Positions 25,081 through 33,357 of a DNA stretch of 46,357 nt are shown here, piece after piece. Made by a program: the position numbers and the translations under genes. Every line of letters starts with the position of its first letter. Within the stretch, counting starts at the first letter, position 1. A model generated the notes under the pieces. The model was not told the DNA's origin, made no database searches, and saw only the letters and a list, made by a program, of their open reading frames with translations. The stretch comes from Candidatus Aerophobetes bacterium Ae_b3a (GTDB taxonomy: Bacteria; Aerophobota; Aerophobia; Aerophobales; AE-B3A): NCBI GenBank assembly GCA_005223095.1, contig NJBQ01000008.1, positions 1-46,357 of the forward strand, written 5' to 3'.

Positions 25081-26155
25081 ATGCCATCTGCGAGTAAGCA
25101 TATCCTTCATAGAGTACTCTTCCCTGTGCCATGCCCGGTATCTTTCCCTTGTTTTCGTATCCGGTTTCGATTCGAGCCGGATTTTGCCACGATCTAGCCA
25201 AAGCTGCAAGAAAAGAGGAAGGCTCTTGAGTTGCTCCTGTAATAAACAGCCAGGTAGTTGGTCTCGGGGGCACATCCGCTGGAATTGAAGTGTAGTTACA
25301 GTCAATAAAAGAGGTATGTGTAGCCACGCTTTCCACATCTGCCCCTGCATCTGCCGCTAGAACGAAATCTTCCATATCGGCAGCCGGCCAATGCTTAAAG
25401 GTAGTGGCGTCACCCTGGAACAGGCCGAAGTATGGGTGGTCACGCTGGCAGTTAACGCAAGGTTTATAGGGAAATAATCTTTGGTCTTTGACTATAATCA
25501 CATAGGGATCGGGTCTTTCCTTTAAGTGAACTCTGCCAATATAGTCGTCCCAATTGGCGATCTGTGGATAATCAGCGCACAACGGTCGGTGAGGCTTTGC
25601 GGGCAGAGGCCAGGAGAAGCTTATTTCTTCTCCCTTTGAGTTTTGCAGCGTAAAGGCCTTTTTCAGGTCAAGAATCTTCTCGGGGACAACTCCCCTTTCG
25701 TTAACCAGGATGTACTCGAGCACCTGCCAGAAGTTAGGATTACCGCCGAAGTCGCTCTCATTCCCAGGCCAGGCGACGAGCTTTCTTATCGCTATCCCAT
25801 TGGGATAGACCGTGTAGTACTCGTCAGCCGTGGTATTGCCGTGGAAAACCTGATAACGCATGTTGCAGCAGGCATAATGCCAATGAACCTTTGCTCTTGC
25901 TGGTCCCGATTCGAGAATTCTCACCTTACTGTACTTCAGTTTCTTGTCCATGATCGGCTCGTAGCAATGAAAATCCTCGGGACTATTGGTTTCCAACCAC
26001 TCGGGGGTAAACCATACGCCTCCTCCCAGGTCCCAACAGCCCACGTACTGGGCTTTTGACCAAAAAACTAGCCTGTAGGCGACCTTATCAGGCTCCACCA
26101 CTACTGCCTTTCCTCTCACTCCCGAAAAACATAGCTCCGTTTGGTAAGCTCTCAT
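24848..26155 (-). CDS. Unrecognised 435-residue protein, module A
   Basis: I do not recognise the family. No signal peptide or membrane segment is seen, so it is probably cytoplasmic. The sequence is rich in beta strands and aromatic residues (WSKAQYVGCWDLGGGVWFTP, EYYTVYPNGIAIRKLVAWPG). It has a conserved Cys/His-rich patch: HWHYACCNMRY, KPCVNCQRDHPYFGLF and FKHWPAADMEDFVLAA. This resembles carbohydrate-active beta-sandwich proteins only in a general way. A homologue of 434 residues lies at 39370, a truncated one at 33459 and a relic at 43413, always beside sugar-transport or sugar-enzyme genes. AAGGAGG fixes the start at 26155. A role in cleaving or modifying an imported glycoside is an inference. 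Confidence 0.85.
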   Translation of the reverse strand: MRAYQTELCFSGVRGKAVVVEPDKVAYRLVFWSKAQYVGCWDLGGGVWFTPEWLETNSPEDFHCYEPIMDKKLKYSKVRILESGPARAKVHWHYACCNMRYQVFHGNTTADEYYTVYPNGIAIRKLVAWPGNESDFGGNPNFWQVLEYILVNERGVVPEKILDLKKAFTLQNSKGEEISFSWPLPAKPHRPLCADYPQIANWDDYIGRVHLKERPDPYVIIVKDQRLFPYKPCVNCQRDHPYFGLFQGDATTFKHWPAADMEDFVLAADAGADVESVATHTSFIDCNYTSIPADVPPRPTTWLFITGATQEPSSFLAALARSWQNPARIETGYENKGKIPGMAQGRVLYEGYAYSQMAYCFRKFGENKIEFQMTPKEKVINPVFIVNSWTSSSARVSLDGKELDQRKFRTQIDGKDLVIWIDQVIDQPTQIIIRA

Positions 26156-26199
26156 ACAGATTCCTCCTTGGTTGACTCGCAATAGGGCAATATTCTGGT

Positions 26200-26310
26200 A
26201 GGAAAGACCCTACCGGCAGCGCCTCAGAAAAAGGCGAGTATATTCTTGCCCTCCAGCGGTCGTGATGTTATCCTCCCAGGAACAGTCTACTGTTTTACCG
26301 CTCCCATGCC
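26200..26310. repeat. Segment nearly identical to 33692-33802
   Basis: The spacer between the 435-residue gene and the permease, plus the permease 3' end, matches 33692-33802 with few substitutions. It includes a small conserved hairpin (CGCCT...AGGCG). In module B this piece joins directly to the 334-bp segment, so the bases equivalent to 25081-26199 are missing there. Confidence 0.85.
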
Positions 26311-27129
26311 CAAGCCTTGCACGAAATGTCGTTGGAAAAGAAAATAGATTACTAGCAGCGGAACGAAGGCAATCGTCAGCCCCGCCGTCAAAATCCCCCA
26401 ATCAGCAAGATACTGTCCTCTCAGGGTCAATAGACCCAGGGTTACCGTCTCTTGTCCTGGCTGTTGGAGAAGAATCAAGGGCCATATGAAATCATTCCAA
26501 ACCCAAACAAAGGTGAATATGCCAACGGTTGCCAGGGTGGGCCTAATAAGAGGCAGCATTATATGAAAGTATATTCTAAGTTCCCCACATCCGTCGATAT
26601 GCGCAGCATCAACAAGTTCTTGGGGTATTTCAGAAAAGGCTTGGCGAGACATTACTATGCCAAATACGGTCCAACTAAGATATACAAGAATAACTCCCGG
26701 GAAAGTGTTGAGCAAGCCTATGAATGAAATGAGCTGGTATTGAGCTATCATGATTGAAGATGGGACAACGACCATGCTCAGGATAAATATGTTGAAAAGA
26801 ACATCCGAACCCCGGAACTTGTAACGAGCAAATCCATAGCCTGCCATGGTAGACAAAAAGAGGATTCCTATTAACGAGAATCCTGTAATGGTGACGCTGT
26901 TCAAAAAATAGCGGGAAAAGTTGCCCGCTGTCCAGACGTCGATGTAGTTCCTGATTATCGGGGACGAGGGGAACCCTACAGGGTCTTTGAAGATGGCCCA
27001 GTTGTCCTTGACAGAGCTCATGACGGTCCAAAACAAAGGGTACACGACAGCCAAGAATAGTGCACCCAGGATGACGTAGCTAATTACCTTACCGAGTATC
27101 CGACTTCTTGGCAATCTACGCTTCATCAT
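26287..27129 (-). CDS. Sugar ABC transporter permease (MalG/UgpE type), module A
   Basis: The 280-residue inner-membrane protein has six predicted segments, starting VISYVILGALFLAVVYPLFW. The EAA loop that docks the ATPase reads VDAAHIDGCGELRIYFHIML and continues PLIRP. The ending HFVQGLGMGAVKQ is typical of MalG-type CUT1 permeases. It pairs with the permease at 27161. About 30 bases separate the two. No ATPase gene is in the cluster, so a shared MsmK/UgpC-type ATPase is expected elsewhere. Confidence 0.93.
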   Translation of the reverse strand: MMKRRLPRSRILGKVISYVILGALFLAVVYPLFWTVMSSVKDNWAIFKDPVGFPSSPIIRNYIDVWTAGNFSRYFLNSVTITGFSLIGILFLSTMAGYGFARYKFRGSDVLFNIFILSMVVVPSSIMIAQYQLISFIGLLNTFPGVILVYLSWTVFGIVMSRQAFSEIPQELVDAAHIDGCGELRIYFHIMLPLIRPTLATVGIFTFVWVWNDFIWPLILLQQPGQETVTLGLLTLRGQYLADWGILTAGLTIAFVPLLVIYFLFQRHFVQGLGMGAVKQ

Positions 27130-27160
27130 TTTCTCCCATTGTACTACTTCGATTATTGAT

Positions 27161-28057
27161 CTAGCTTTGTGCCTTACCCATCCCAGCGAACCTGAATATG
27201 AGAAATCCTAAGACAATGCCAAAAAGGACCAGTGTAACTGAGATGGTGCTGCCATAGCCGACGTGTTGGTACGAAAGACCGTGAGAAAAAGCCCAGGTAG
27301 CAAGAACTTCGGTGGCGTGATTGGGACCTCCTTTGGTCATTACGTAGGGCAGTGTGAATATCTTCATAGCCCACATAGCGGCAAAAAGAACGGCCACTGC
27401 CACAGCACCTCTCAATAAAGGGATCGTTATATAGAGCGTTCTCTGCCACTCGTTGGCCCCGTCTATGCGAGCCGCCTCATAGAGTTGCAGGTCTATCATT
27501 TTTAGGCGAGATACAAATATGAACATGCTCCATCCAAAACCATACCACATCTGAATGAATATCAATATCCACATGGCCTTTTTTGCCTTACCCAGCCATA
27601 GGCCAAGGCCAGTCAGTTTTTCTAGGCCAATCGCCTTTAGAACCTTGTCCAGAACACCTAGGGAAGGATTTAGAATTGATTCAAAGACAATGCCTATCAC
27701 AATGAGGGAGATAAGGGCAGGAATGAAATAGCTACCTCGCAAGAAGTTTCCAAAGAAGAGCTTTTGCTCCAGAAGGAGAGCCACTCCAAGACCCAGAGTG
27801 CACTGAAAGGCAACCGCTGCTCCGATAAAGATTAGATTGTTTCTAAGAGCAAGCCAGAACACCGAATCGGTGAGTAGGTCCCTGTAATTTTGAAATCCTA
27901 TGTAACGAATACCGTCGAAGCTTATTCCATCCCACCTAGCCAAACTTAGCCCAATCGTTCCGCACAATGGAACTATCAAGAATACAAAATAAACAGCCAG
28001 ACAGGGCAGGATAAACACATAGGGCCCTGACCAGAACGTGGTTTTCTTGGGTATCAT
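27161..28057 (-). CDS. Sugar ABC transporter permease (MalF/UgpA type), module A
   Basis: The 298-residue permease starts with a cytoplasmic MIPKKTTFWSGP, then VFILPCLAVYFVFLIVPLCG. It includes FDGIRYIGFQNYRDLL and the EAA loop YEAARIDGANEWQRTLYITI followed by PLLRG. YVMTKGGPNHATEVLATWAF near the C-terminus is the conserved CUT1 motif. It lies between the binding protein and the second permease in the usual order. A strong stem-loop at 28076-28103 separates it from the binding-protein gene. Confidence 0.93.
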   Translation of the reverse strand: MIPKKTTFWSGPYVFILPCLAVYFVFLIVPLCGTIGLSLARWDGISFDGIRYIGFQNYRDLLTDSVFWLALRNNLIFIGAAVAFQCTLGLGVALLLEQKLFFGNFLRGSYFIPALISLIVIGIVFESILNPSLGVLDKVLKAIGLEKLTGLGLWLGKAKKAMWILIFIQMWYGFGWSMFIFVSRLKMIDLQLYEAARIDGANEWQRTLYITIPLLRGAVAVAVLFAAMWAMKIFTLPYVMTKGGPNHATEVLATWAFSHGLSYQHVGYGSTISVTLVLFGIVLGFLIFRFAGMGKAQS

Positions 28058-28075
28058 CGTTTTTTCCGACCTATC

Positions 28076-28103
28076 GACTGGGGGGAAGATCTCCCCCCCA
28101 GTC
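28076..28103. promoter_or_regulatory. Intercistronic GC-rich palindrome after the binding-protein gene, module A
   Basis: A 28-bp near-perfect palindrome: GACTGGGGGG, an AGATCT centre, CCCCCCAGTC. It sits ten bases past the binding-protein stop. There is no U-run, so it probably acts as an RNA stabiliser or partial attenuator giving more binding protein than permease. Module B has an unrelated stem at the same place. Confidence 0.6.
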
Positions 28104-28113
28104 TTTGGTTCTA

Positions 28114-29397
28114 TTATCTACTTATTTCTTCCACGTGAATCTTTTCCAGATTTTGGGCAAATTCAAGGGGAGTCATCTCACCAGCTGAGATAGCAGTTGT
28201 GCCGTTGTACAACCCTCCAAAACCTACTGCAGGTGGCATTTGTGTTTCGATGAATCCATACGAACCCGTAGTTTCCTGCATGAAGGCAATGGCAGCCTTC
28301 TGGAAGTCTCCCAACTCTTCTGCCGGTACTGCCCCAATAACCGCCGGCATGTGTCCGCCGAACTTAAAGAAGGAGCTATACATTACCTCGGAACGGCTAA
28401 ACACTTCCAGAAACTTGAGGGCAAGGTCAAGGTTCGCAGTCGCACTTGCTACCTGCAATTTAGCCAAATAGTCTACCGTGCCATCATTTCTGGAATAGCC
28501 TACCTCTCCGACAATGTGAGGAAATCTAAAGAAGCCCCATTCAAAATCTGGAGGAAAATCAAACGAAGTGTACCAACTTCCAGTAAAGAAGAACAGAGCT
28601 TTACCTCCCAGATACTCCATCTTGGAAGCATCGTAGCTCATCATGGCAACCCCTTCGGAAACATATCCCCTCTTGTGTAGTTCATCGAAGTACCTTGCCG
28701 CGCTTACGAACCCTGGATCTGTCCATTTTGGTCCTACGTCGGGCTCACTCCGATTAATTATGGTGTTAACCATCTCGGCTCCCACTGTTTCTCCAAGAAA
28801 AGCTTGATACCAGTGAAGTCCAGGCCAGCCCCCTTGGTTACCCAAGCCAACTGCCGTAAACCCATGGCCCTTTGCCGTCTCACATGCTTCCAGGAACTCA
28901 TCGTAGTCTTGCGGTTCGGCGATGCCCAGGGTCTCAGCCAGCTTCTTGTTATAGAACATGTGAGCCTCGGTAACCATTGTGGTGGGAATCCCAAAGTACC
29001 TTCCGTCGGTTCTAAAACTTAACTTGGCACCTTCAGAGAAACGATCTCCGTATTGCTCATACCATTCTGTCAGGTCCGCCAGTTGTCCAGCTAAGAACGT
29101 TTTCACCATAGTATAAGGATCTTCCGAGATGGACACATCGGGAGGATTTCCACCCGCAAACGCTGTTCTTAACATCTGGTCCGCCTCCAGATTGGGCATT
29201 ATACGGTGAGCAATCTTAACATCGGGATTCTCCTTTTCAAATATGTCCATGATGTATTCAACCGCGTTCTTATCTGCAGGTCTGTTGTATTGACTCCAGA
29301 AATTGACAGTGGTTTTTTGTGCATAGAGGGAAATCGATCCAATAGAACCTATTACTATCGTGCAAACCATAAAACCAATCAGACACTTAGCTTTCAT
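28114..29397 (-). CDS. Sugar-binding protein of ABC transporter, module A
   Basis: Extracellular solute-binding protein of about 427 residues. The start at 29397 is fixed by AGGAGG; the longer open frame to 29502 lacks a ribosome site. The signal peptide runs from MKAKCLIGFMVCTIVIG to SLYAQ, with no lipobox. The mature protein has VNFWSQYNRPADKNAVEYIM, FEKENPDVKI, AGGNPPDVSISEDPYTM and MEYLGGKALFFFTGSWY, as in CUT1 sugar binders. It is a close paralogue of the protein at 35732. Acidic and aromatic residues suit a sugar or glycoside ligand; the ligand is not known. Confidence 0.93.
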   Translation of the reverse strand: MKAKCLIGFMVCTIVIGSIGSISLYAQKTTVNFWSQYNRPADKNAVEYIMDIFEKENPDVKIAHRIMPNLEADQMLRTAFAGGNPPDVSISEDPYTMVKTFLAGQLADLTEWYEQYGDRFSEGAKLSFRTDGRYFGIPTTMVTEAHMFYNKKLAETLGIAEPQDYDEFLEACETAKGHGFTAVGLGNQGGWPGLHWYQAFLGETVGAEMVNTIINRSEPDVGPKWTDPGFVSAARYFDELHKRGYVSEGVAMMSYDASKMEYLGGKALFFFTGSWYTSFDFPPDFEWGFFRFPHIVGEVGYSRNDGTVDYLAKLQVASATANLDLALKFLEVFSRSEVMYSSFFKFGGHMPAVIGAVPAEELGDFQKAAIAFMQETTGSYGFIETQMPPAVGFGGLYNGTTAISAGEMTPLEFAQNLEKIHVEEISR

Positions 29398-29791
29398 TCT
29401 TTTACCTCCTATATTTCCAATCTTATTGGCAATTTTCCAAGAAAAACGTCCTTTCTTGTCGTTCTTTCTGAGAAATCTCAGTGAGCTAAATTTGATGGGC
29501 AAACTTACTTTTCCGCCTCCTTTCTGCCCTAGTTTTCAAATCTTAGCTTCTTTCTCTTCAAATATCAACCTGTAAAGCTGAAAATAAGCAAAGTAACTAT
29601 GCCCGATTACCTGATGGAATCCGTGCTTGCTCATCCCGCTGGGTGCTGGTTGCCTATCCATTATACCACCTCCTCCCCCAACACAGGTTCCAATTATCCC
29701 CGTTCCGGATTTGGAATTCGTCTCAATCTTGTGCTAATATTTGACAAACCAGTCCTCGGACGGAATAAGCGGATCTTAGACCCGTCACCGC
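29398..29791. other. 394-bp gap between lacI-A and the binding-protein gene
   Basis: No gene is convincing. Bases about 29510-29560 resemble the leader of module B (about 37163-37205), so part of an untranslated leader is conserved. A minus-strand TATAAT at 29660-29665 has no good -35. The operon may be read from here or from the lacI-A promoter. Confidence 0.5.
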
Positions 29792-30799
29792 TCAGGGCAT
29801 CCGTTTTGCACCGCATGTCCGTCTGATGACCAAATCTGTTGGTAGAATCACTTGCTTACTTTCTTTTCTCTTTCCCGAAGCTCTTTCTAGAAAAAGATTA
29901 ACTGCTTCAATCCCCATCTGATACTGGGGCTGTCGAATAGTAGTAAGTTGAATACTTTCGGAGGCGGAGAACCATACATCGTCAAAACCAATAATTGCCA
30001 TATCTTCGGGTACGCTCAATCCCTGTTTCTTGCAGCCGTCGATTGCTCCTAATGCCATCATATCGCTTATACAAAAAATGGCCGTTGGGGGATGTCTTAA
30101 CTCAAGCAGAAGTCTAGTGGCTTCCAGACCTTCTTGATAGCTGATGGTGGGTCTCTTTTGAACTAGCTCCTCGCAGTAATCCAGCCCAGCAGCAAGAAGC
30201 GCCTTCTTATATCCAGAGTGTCTTTCCTTGCAGCCCAGAGTTACCAATTCATCGGCAACAAGTCCTATCCTTCTGTGACCCTGTTTTATCAAGTGATCGA
30301 CCGCCTTGACAACCGCACCCAAATTGTCTATACCCACAAAATCAAAACCTAAATCGGTCATTCTCTCATTGATCACAACCAGCGGGTATCGCGAGCCTAA
30401 GCGTGTTTTTAGATAGGAGGGATCCTTTAGGGCGCATAGTATAAGGCCGTCAATTTGTTTGGAAAGCAAAGTTTCTATGTATTCCCTTTCCAACCGGGCA
30501 TTAGATTCTGTATTACACAAAATGACATTGAATCCTTCTGATCTTGCCCTTTTCTCTACACCCAGAGCGACTTCGGTAAAAAAGGGATTGGTTATGGTTT
30601 CAATAAGTAATCCACAGGTATGAGTCTTTTTGCTACGTAGACTTCGAGCCACTATATTGGGTCGAAACCGAAGTTCCTCCATAACGCGAAGGACCCGATT
30701 TCGGGTAGACTTTCGAATCTTGGAGCTACCACTTATCACCAGGGACACGGTAGACGGTGAAACCCCAGCACTCGCAGCGACGTCGTAGATTGTAGTCAT
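29792..30799 (-). CDS. LacI-family repressor, module A
   Basis: 335 residues. The helix-turn-helix TIYDVAASAGVSPSTVSLVI and hinge FRPNIVARSLRSKKTHT are typical. The periplasmic-binding-like core carries PFFTEVALGVEKRARSEGFN, GLILCALKDPSYL and MAIIGFDDVWFSASESIQLT, then TTIRQP. It probably senses the sugar imported by the adjacent transporter and represses module A. It lies upstream of that operon on the same strand, and a 41-bp palindrome covers its own -10 region, implying autoregulation. An AAGGAG-like site precedes the ATG. Confidence 0.93.
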   Translation of the reverse strand: MTTIYDVAASAGVSPSTVSLVISGSSKIRKSTRNRVLRVMEELRFRPNIVARSLRSKKTHTCGLLIETITNPFFTEVALGVEKRARSEGFNVILCNTESNARLEREYIETLLSKQIDGLILCALKDPSYLKTRLGSRYPLVVINERMTDLGFDFVGIDNLGAVVKAVDHLIKQGHRRIGLVADELVTLGCKERHSGYKKALLAAGLDYCEELVQKRPTISYQEGLEATRLLLELRHPPTAIFCISDMMALGAIDGCKKQGLSVPEDMAIIGFDDVWFSASESIQLTTIRQPQYQMGIEAVNLFLERASGKRKESKQVILPTDLVIRRTCGAKRMP

Positions 30800-30833
30800 C
30801 CCTTGCTCCTTGAATCAATCTATTACTTCAATT

Positions 30834-30874
30834 GTATAATTAAATCGATTTAAATTCAATCGATTTAATTATAC
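30834..30874. promoter_or_regulatory. LacI-A operator, 41-bp palindrome
   Basis: GTATAATTAAATCGATT (30834-30850) is an exact inverted match to 30858-30874, with a 7-base spacer. Each arm holds AATCGATT, a small palindrome with the central CG typical of LacI-type half-sites. It overlaps the -10 of the lacI-A promoter. I found no second copy upstream of the binding-protein gene. Confidence 0.8.
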
Positions 30875-30895
30875 TCATCTTTCATAAAAAGTCAA
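30868..30895 (-). promoter_or_regulatory. lacI-A promoter
   Basis: Minus strand: TTGACT (30890-30895), 16-bp spacer, TATAAT (30868-30873). The -10 lies inside one arm of the 41-bp palindrome, so repressor binding would block it. Confidence 0.75.
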
Positions 30896-31015
30896 CCCCT
30901 GGCATCAAGTCATCTAAAATCCAACCGTAGGGGTATTGGTTGTGCCATTAAGAAAACTAACCGAAATCCAGTATCATACTCCTTGACTTAACGAGAAGTC
31001 AGGGAGGAAAGGACA

Positions 31016-31399
31016 ATGGATATGCACTCAAGAACCCAATACCTTAAAAGAATGCAACAAAGGTACTTTCAATGTCAATCAAAAAAGGAGAAAACTTCTA
31101 TCCTGGGTGAGTATTGCAAGAATACACACCAGAACAGGAAATATGTCATGAGAAAGATAAAATCTTTTATCTCCTTAGCATCTAGGAGAAGAGGGGGAAA
31201 GGAGGTAATTCACGATGGTTATGTAAAAGTAGCCCTGGCAAAACTATGGGATATCTTTGATGAACCCTGTGGACAAAGACTAGCACCCCTACTCAAAACC
31301 GAGGTAGAGTGCATAAGACAGCTAGAGGAAATCTTCATCTCTAATGGGGTAGCAGAGAAACTCAAAAGGATCAGTCCCCGAACTATTGAACGGCTTGAC
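31016..31399 (+). pseudogene. 5' fragment of an integrase-type transposase
   Basis: About 127 codons after a good GGGAGGAAAGG ribosome site. MDMHSRTQYLKRMQQRYFQC, KTSILGEYCKNTHQNRKYVM and LKRISPRTIERL match the N-terminal part of DDE 'integrase core' transposases, which start with such a DNA-binding domain. The frame is cut where an IS200-type element begins, and the remaining catalytic core is absent on the far side. The fragment is therefore inactive. The 30925-31015 stretch may hold its left end. Confidence 0.65.
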
Positions 31400-31409
31400 A
31401 CCCTAAATA

Positions 31410-31450
31410 CCTCCCGCAAGCCACGTCGCTTGACGGCGTGGTAAGGGAGG
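31410..31450. repeat. IS200-type left-end hairpin
   Basis: Outer stem CCTCCC (31410-31415) with GGGAGG (31445-31450). Inner stem CCACGTCG (31421-31428) with CGGCGTGG (31434-31441), one G-T pair, loop CTTGA. A further stem GTCCAGC/GCTGGAC lies at 31452-31468. Confidence 0.7.
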
Positions 31451-31497
31451 TGTCCAGCCAAGCTGGACTAAGTTGCTCTTTTAATTAGAATGAGAGT

Positions 31498-31947
31498 ATG
31501 GGTAAAGTTAAAGCAACACCACATGCGGTATATAATATCAACTATCATCTCGTGTGGATTCCAAAATATCGCAAATCCATCTTACGAGGAGGAATGAAAG
31601 ATAGACTAAAGGAGATCTTTTCTGAAATTGCAGAACAGTATGAGTTTGAGATAGAGGAAATGAGTGTTCAGAGAGACCATGTTCACCTGTTTGTCTCTGC
31701 TCCACCAAGATACTCTCCTGCGAGGTTGGCTGATATTCTCAAGAGTATATCCTCCCGAAAGATGATGGAGGAGTTTCCCAAGCTGAAGCGACATCTTTGG
31801 TTGGGAAAACTCTGGGCACGAGGATACTATGTTGGAACATCGGGAGATAAAATCACCGCAGATGAGATCAAAAAGTATATAAGATATTACCAGCACCACA
31901 CAGAGCAGTTAGAGCTCTTTGCTAAGGAAACGAAAGAACCGCACTGA
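31498..31947 (+). CDS. tnpA: IS200/IS605-family transposase TnpA (Y1 HUH)
   Basis: The 149-residue Y1 transposase contains HAVYNINYHLVWIPKYRK, the HUH motif HVH (His61, His63 in RDHVHLFV), GKLWARGYYVGTSG and the nucleophile Tyr127 in EIKKYIRYYQ. All catalytic residues are present and the length is normal, so it may be active. It moves the element as single-stranded circles recognised by the end hairpins. Ribosome binding is weak, as usual for this family. Confidence 0.95.
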   Translation: MGKVKATPHAVYNINYHLVWIPKYRKSILRGGMKDRLKEIFSEIAEQYEFEIEEMSVQRDHVHLFVSAPPRYSPARLADILKSISSRKMMEEFPKLKRHLWLGKLWARGYYVGTSGDKITADEIKKYIRYYQHHTEQLELFAKETKEPH

Positions 31948-31951
31948 CAAG

Positions 31952-31971
31952 CCACCACCCTTGGGTGGTGG
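31952..31971. repeat. IS200-type right-end hairpin
   Basis: CCACCACCC-TT-GGGTGGTGG, a perfect 9-bp stem just after the tnpA stop. Confidence 0.8.
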
Positions 31972-31999
31972 TTGTTGACACGATTTACGTTCTTTTATT

Positions 32000-32071
32000 C
32001 TTTGCTTATGTCTTCGATTGTGAAGGAATTTCTTGAAAGATAGAGAGATTTACCTGGGAGGCAAAGCGCTT
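32000..32071 (+). repeat. Duplicated spacer segment (copy of 20861-20933)
   Basis: Same sequence as 20861-20933 with one deletion and few substitutions. Here it continues directly into the UroD-B flank (32072-32177), which matches 22411-22519. Confidence 0.8.
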
Positions 32072-32177
32072 AAGCAAGCTGTCTTGGGCCGTTCAAAGCG
32101 AGGCAGAAAGAACTGATTTCTAAGAAATAAGAATAAGGGCTTCACAACTCATTGAGAAAAGCCGAATGTCAAGTACC

Positions 32178-33347
32178 TTAAGAATATCGACCGTACTTTT
32201 CCACTGTCTCCACTAATTTGAAAATATTCTCATCTGGCGTATCTCTCCCACATTGATCTCCGGTGGATAAAATAAATCCTCCTCCTTTACCACCATCCTC
32301 AATAGCTTTTTTTGTCTGTTGTTCTACTTCCCGTGATGTTGCCCTCCATACCGAGGTTGTGTTCAAATTTCCCATCAAAGCAATTTTATCTCCAAATTGT
32401 TGTTTAATCTCAGGTAAAATACAATCTCCCATTGGAGGTACTTCTAATGGATTAATACAGCTCAAATCTGTTTCTTCAGCGCACATTTTTGTCAAGTCTT
32501 TCTCTTTACCACAAGAATGCAGGAGAGAAGGGAATCCTGCATTCTTAGCTATGCGAGTTGTTTCCTTCAGTGTTGACAAGCCCAGTTTCCTGAATATCTC
32601 CGGCGAGGAAAGAGTTATAGTTCCAGACCCTCCCGTCATAAGGTAATCTGGTTTCGCTCGTAATATTCTCTCGGTCATCTTTATTGCCCATTCGTGATAG
32701 CGTAATCGATATTCCTCAAATAAGTCAGGGTAATCGTAGTAATAATAGGTTATTTTCTCCAATCCTCCATCAACATAATGTATCAAATCTTGAAAGCCAG
32801 GGTATCCAACACAAAGACCAACGATCCCTAAATCGCCAAATTTGTTCCTCCATTCTTGAAAATTTTTGTCATCGCAAGAGGAAGGATCGGGGAAAAAATA
32901 TTTTAAATAGATTGGAAAATCTCTCTCAAAATCCTTAATAAATCCTCTCACCATCCAGGGAGGATTATCAGAAGGATACAGCAGCTCCTGCCAGAGGATC
33001 CCTTCTGACGTTCGAACGTAATCCCGGGCAACTACCTTATCTTCGTCTCTGCTTACTATCTCTCGACGGAACGTCCTTTTATCATCTTTGCTTGGTCCCA
33101 ACTTTACATATCCGATATCCCATCCATCGATACCAAAGTATTTGACTGCTTCCAAATACGCTTCTGCATTTGCTCTTGTGTAGTACCCGTATTCTTCTCC
33201 GCCAAAACCACTTCCACTAAGACGCAATTCCCAGAAAGGCCGACCTCTCATCCTAGAAGGGATCATCTCTGATATATCCGGGGTTGCAGGAACTCTATCT
33301 GGTTTCCCACCAGTCATAGCTATAAGCATTCTTTCCTTTGGAGTCAT
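32178..33347 (-). CDS. UroD/MtaA-superfamily methyltransferase-like protein, module B
   Basis: The 389-residue paralogue of the gene at 22520 starts TPKERMLIAMTGGKPDRVP. It keeps the full zinc signature: LLHSCGKEKDL (His-X-Cys) and STGDQCGRDTPDEN (distant Cys). Between them, CINPLEVPPMGDCILPEIKQ and IALMGNLNTTSVW are also conserved. As in module A, this argues for a thiol/methyl-transfer type active site rather than a porphyrin decarboxylase. AGAGGTAG precedes the ATG. Its upstream neighbour is the truncated 435-residue gene; the dehydrogenase found at this place in module A has been lost. It probably remains co-transcribed with the module B transporter. Confidence 0.85.
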   Translation of the reverse strand: MTPKERMLIAMTGGKPDRVPATPDISEMIPSRMRGRPFWELRLSGSGFGGEEYGYYTRANAEAYLEAVKYFGIDGWDIGYVKLGPSKDDKRTFRREIVSRDEDKVVARDYVRTSEGILWQELLYPSDNPPWMVRGFIKDFERDFPIYLKYFFPDPSSCDDKNFQEWRNKFGDLGIVGLCVGYPGFQDLIHYVDGGLEKITYYYYDYPDLFEEYRLRYHEWAIKMTERILRAKPDYLMTGGSGTITLSSPEIFRKLGLSTLKETTRIAKNAGFPSLLHSCGKEKDLTKMCAEETDLSCINPLEVPPMGDCILPEIKQQFGDKIALMGNLNTTSVWRATSREVEQQTKKAIEDGGKGGGFILSTGDQCGRDTPDENIFKLVETVEKYGRYS

Positions 33348-33357
33348 AAACTACCTC

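Larger units (their letters stand above)
31400..31980 (+). mobile_element. IS200/IS605-type element with tnpA only
   Basis: A single tnpA gene lies between two subterminal hairpins: a left stem at 31410-31450 and a right stem at 31952-31971. TTGACA occurs at both borders (31395-31400 and 31975-31980), consistent with the short cleavage/target sequence used by this family without target duplication. No tnpB is present. Exact ends are estimated. It sits inside the transposase fragment. Confidence 0.75.

Noticed and set aside
29398-29502. N-terminal extension of the module A binding protein
   Set aside because: A signal peptide and AGGAGG are found at 29397; the extension is basic and would bury the signal.
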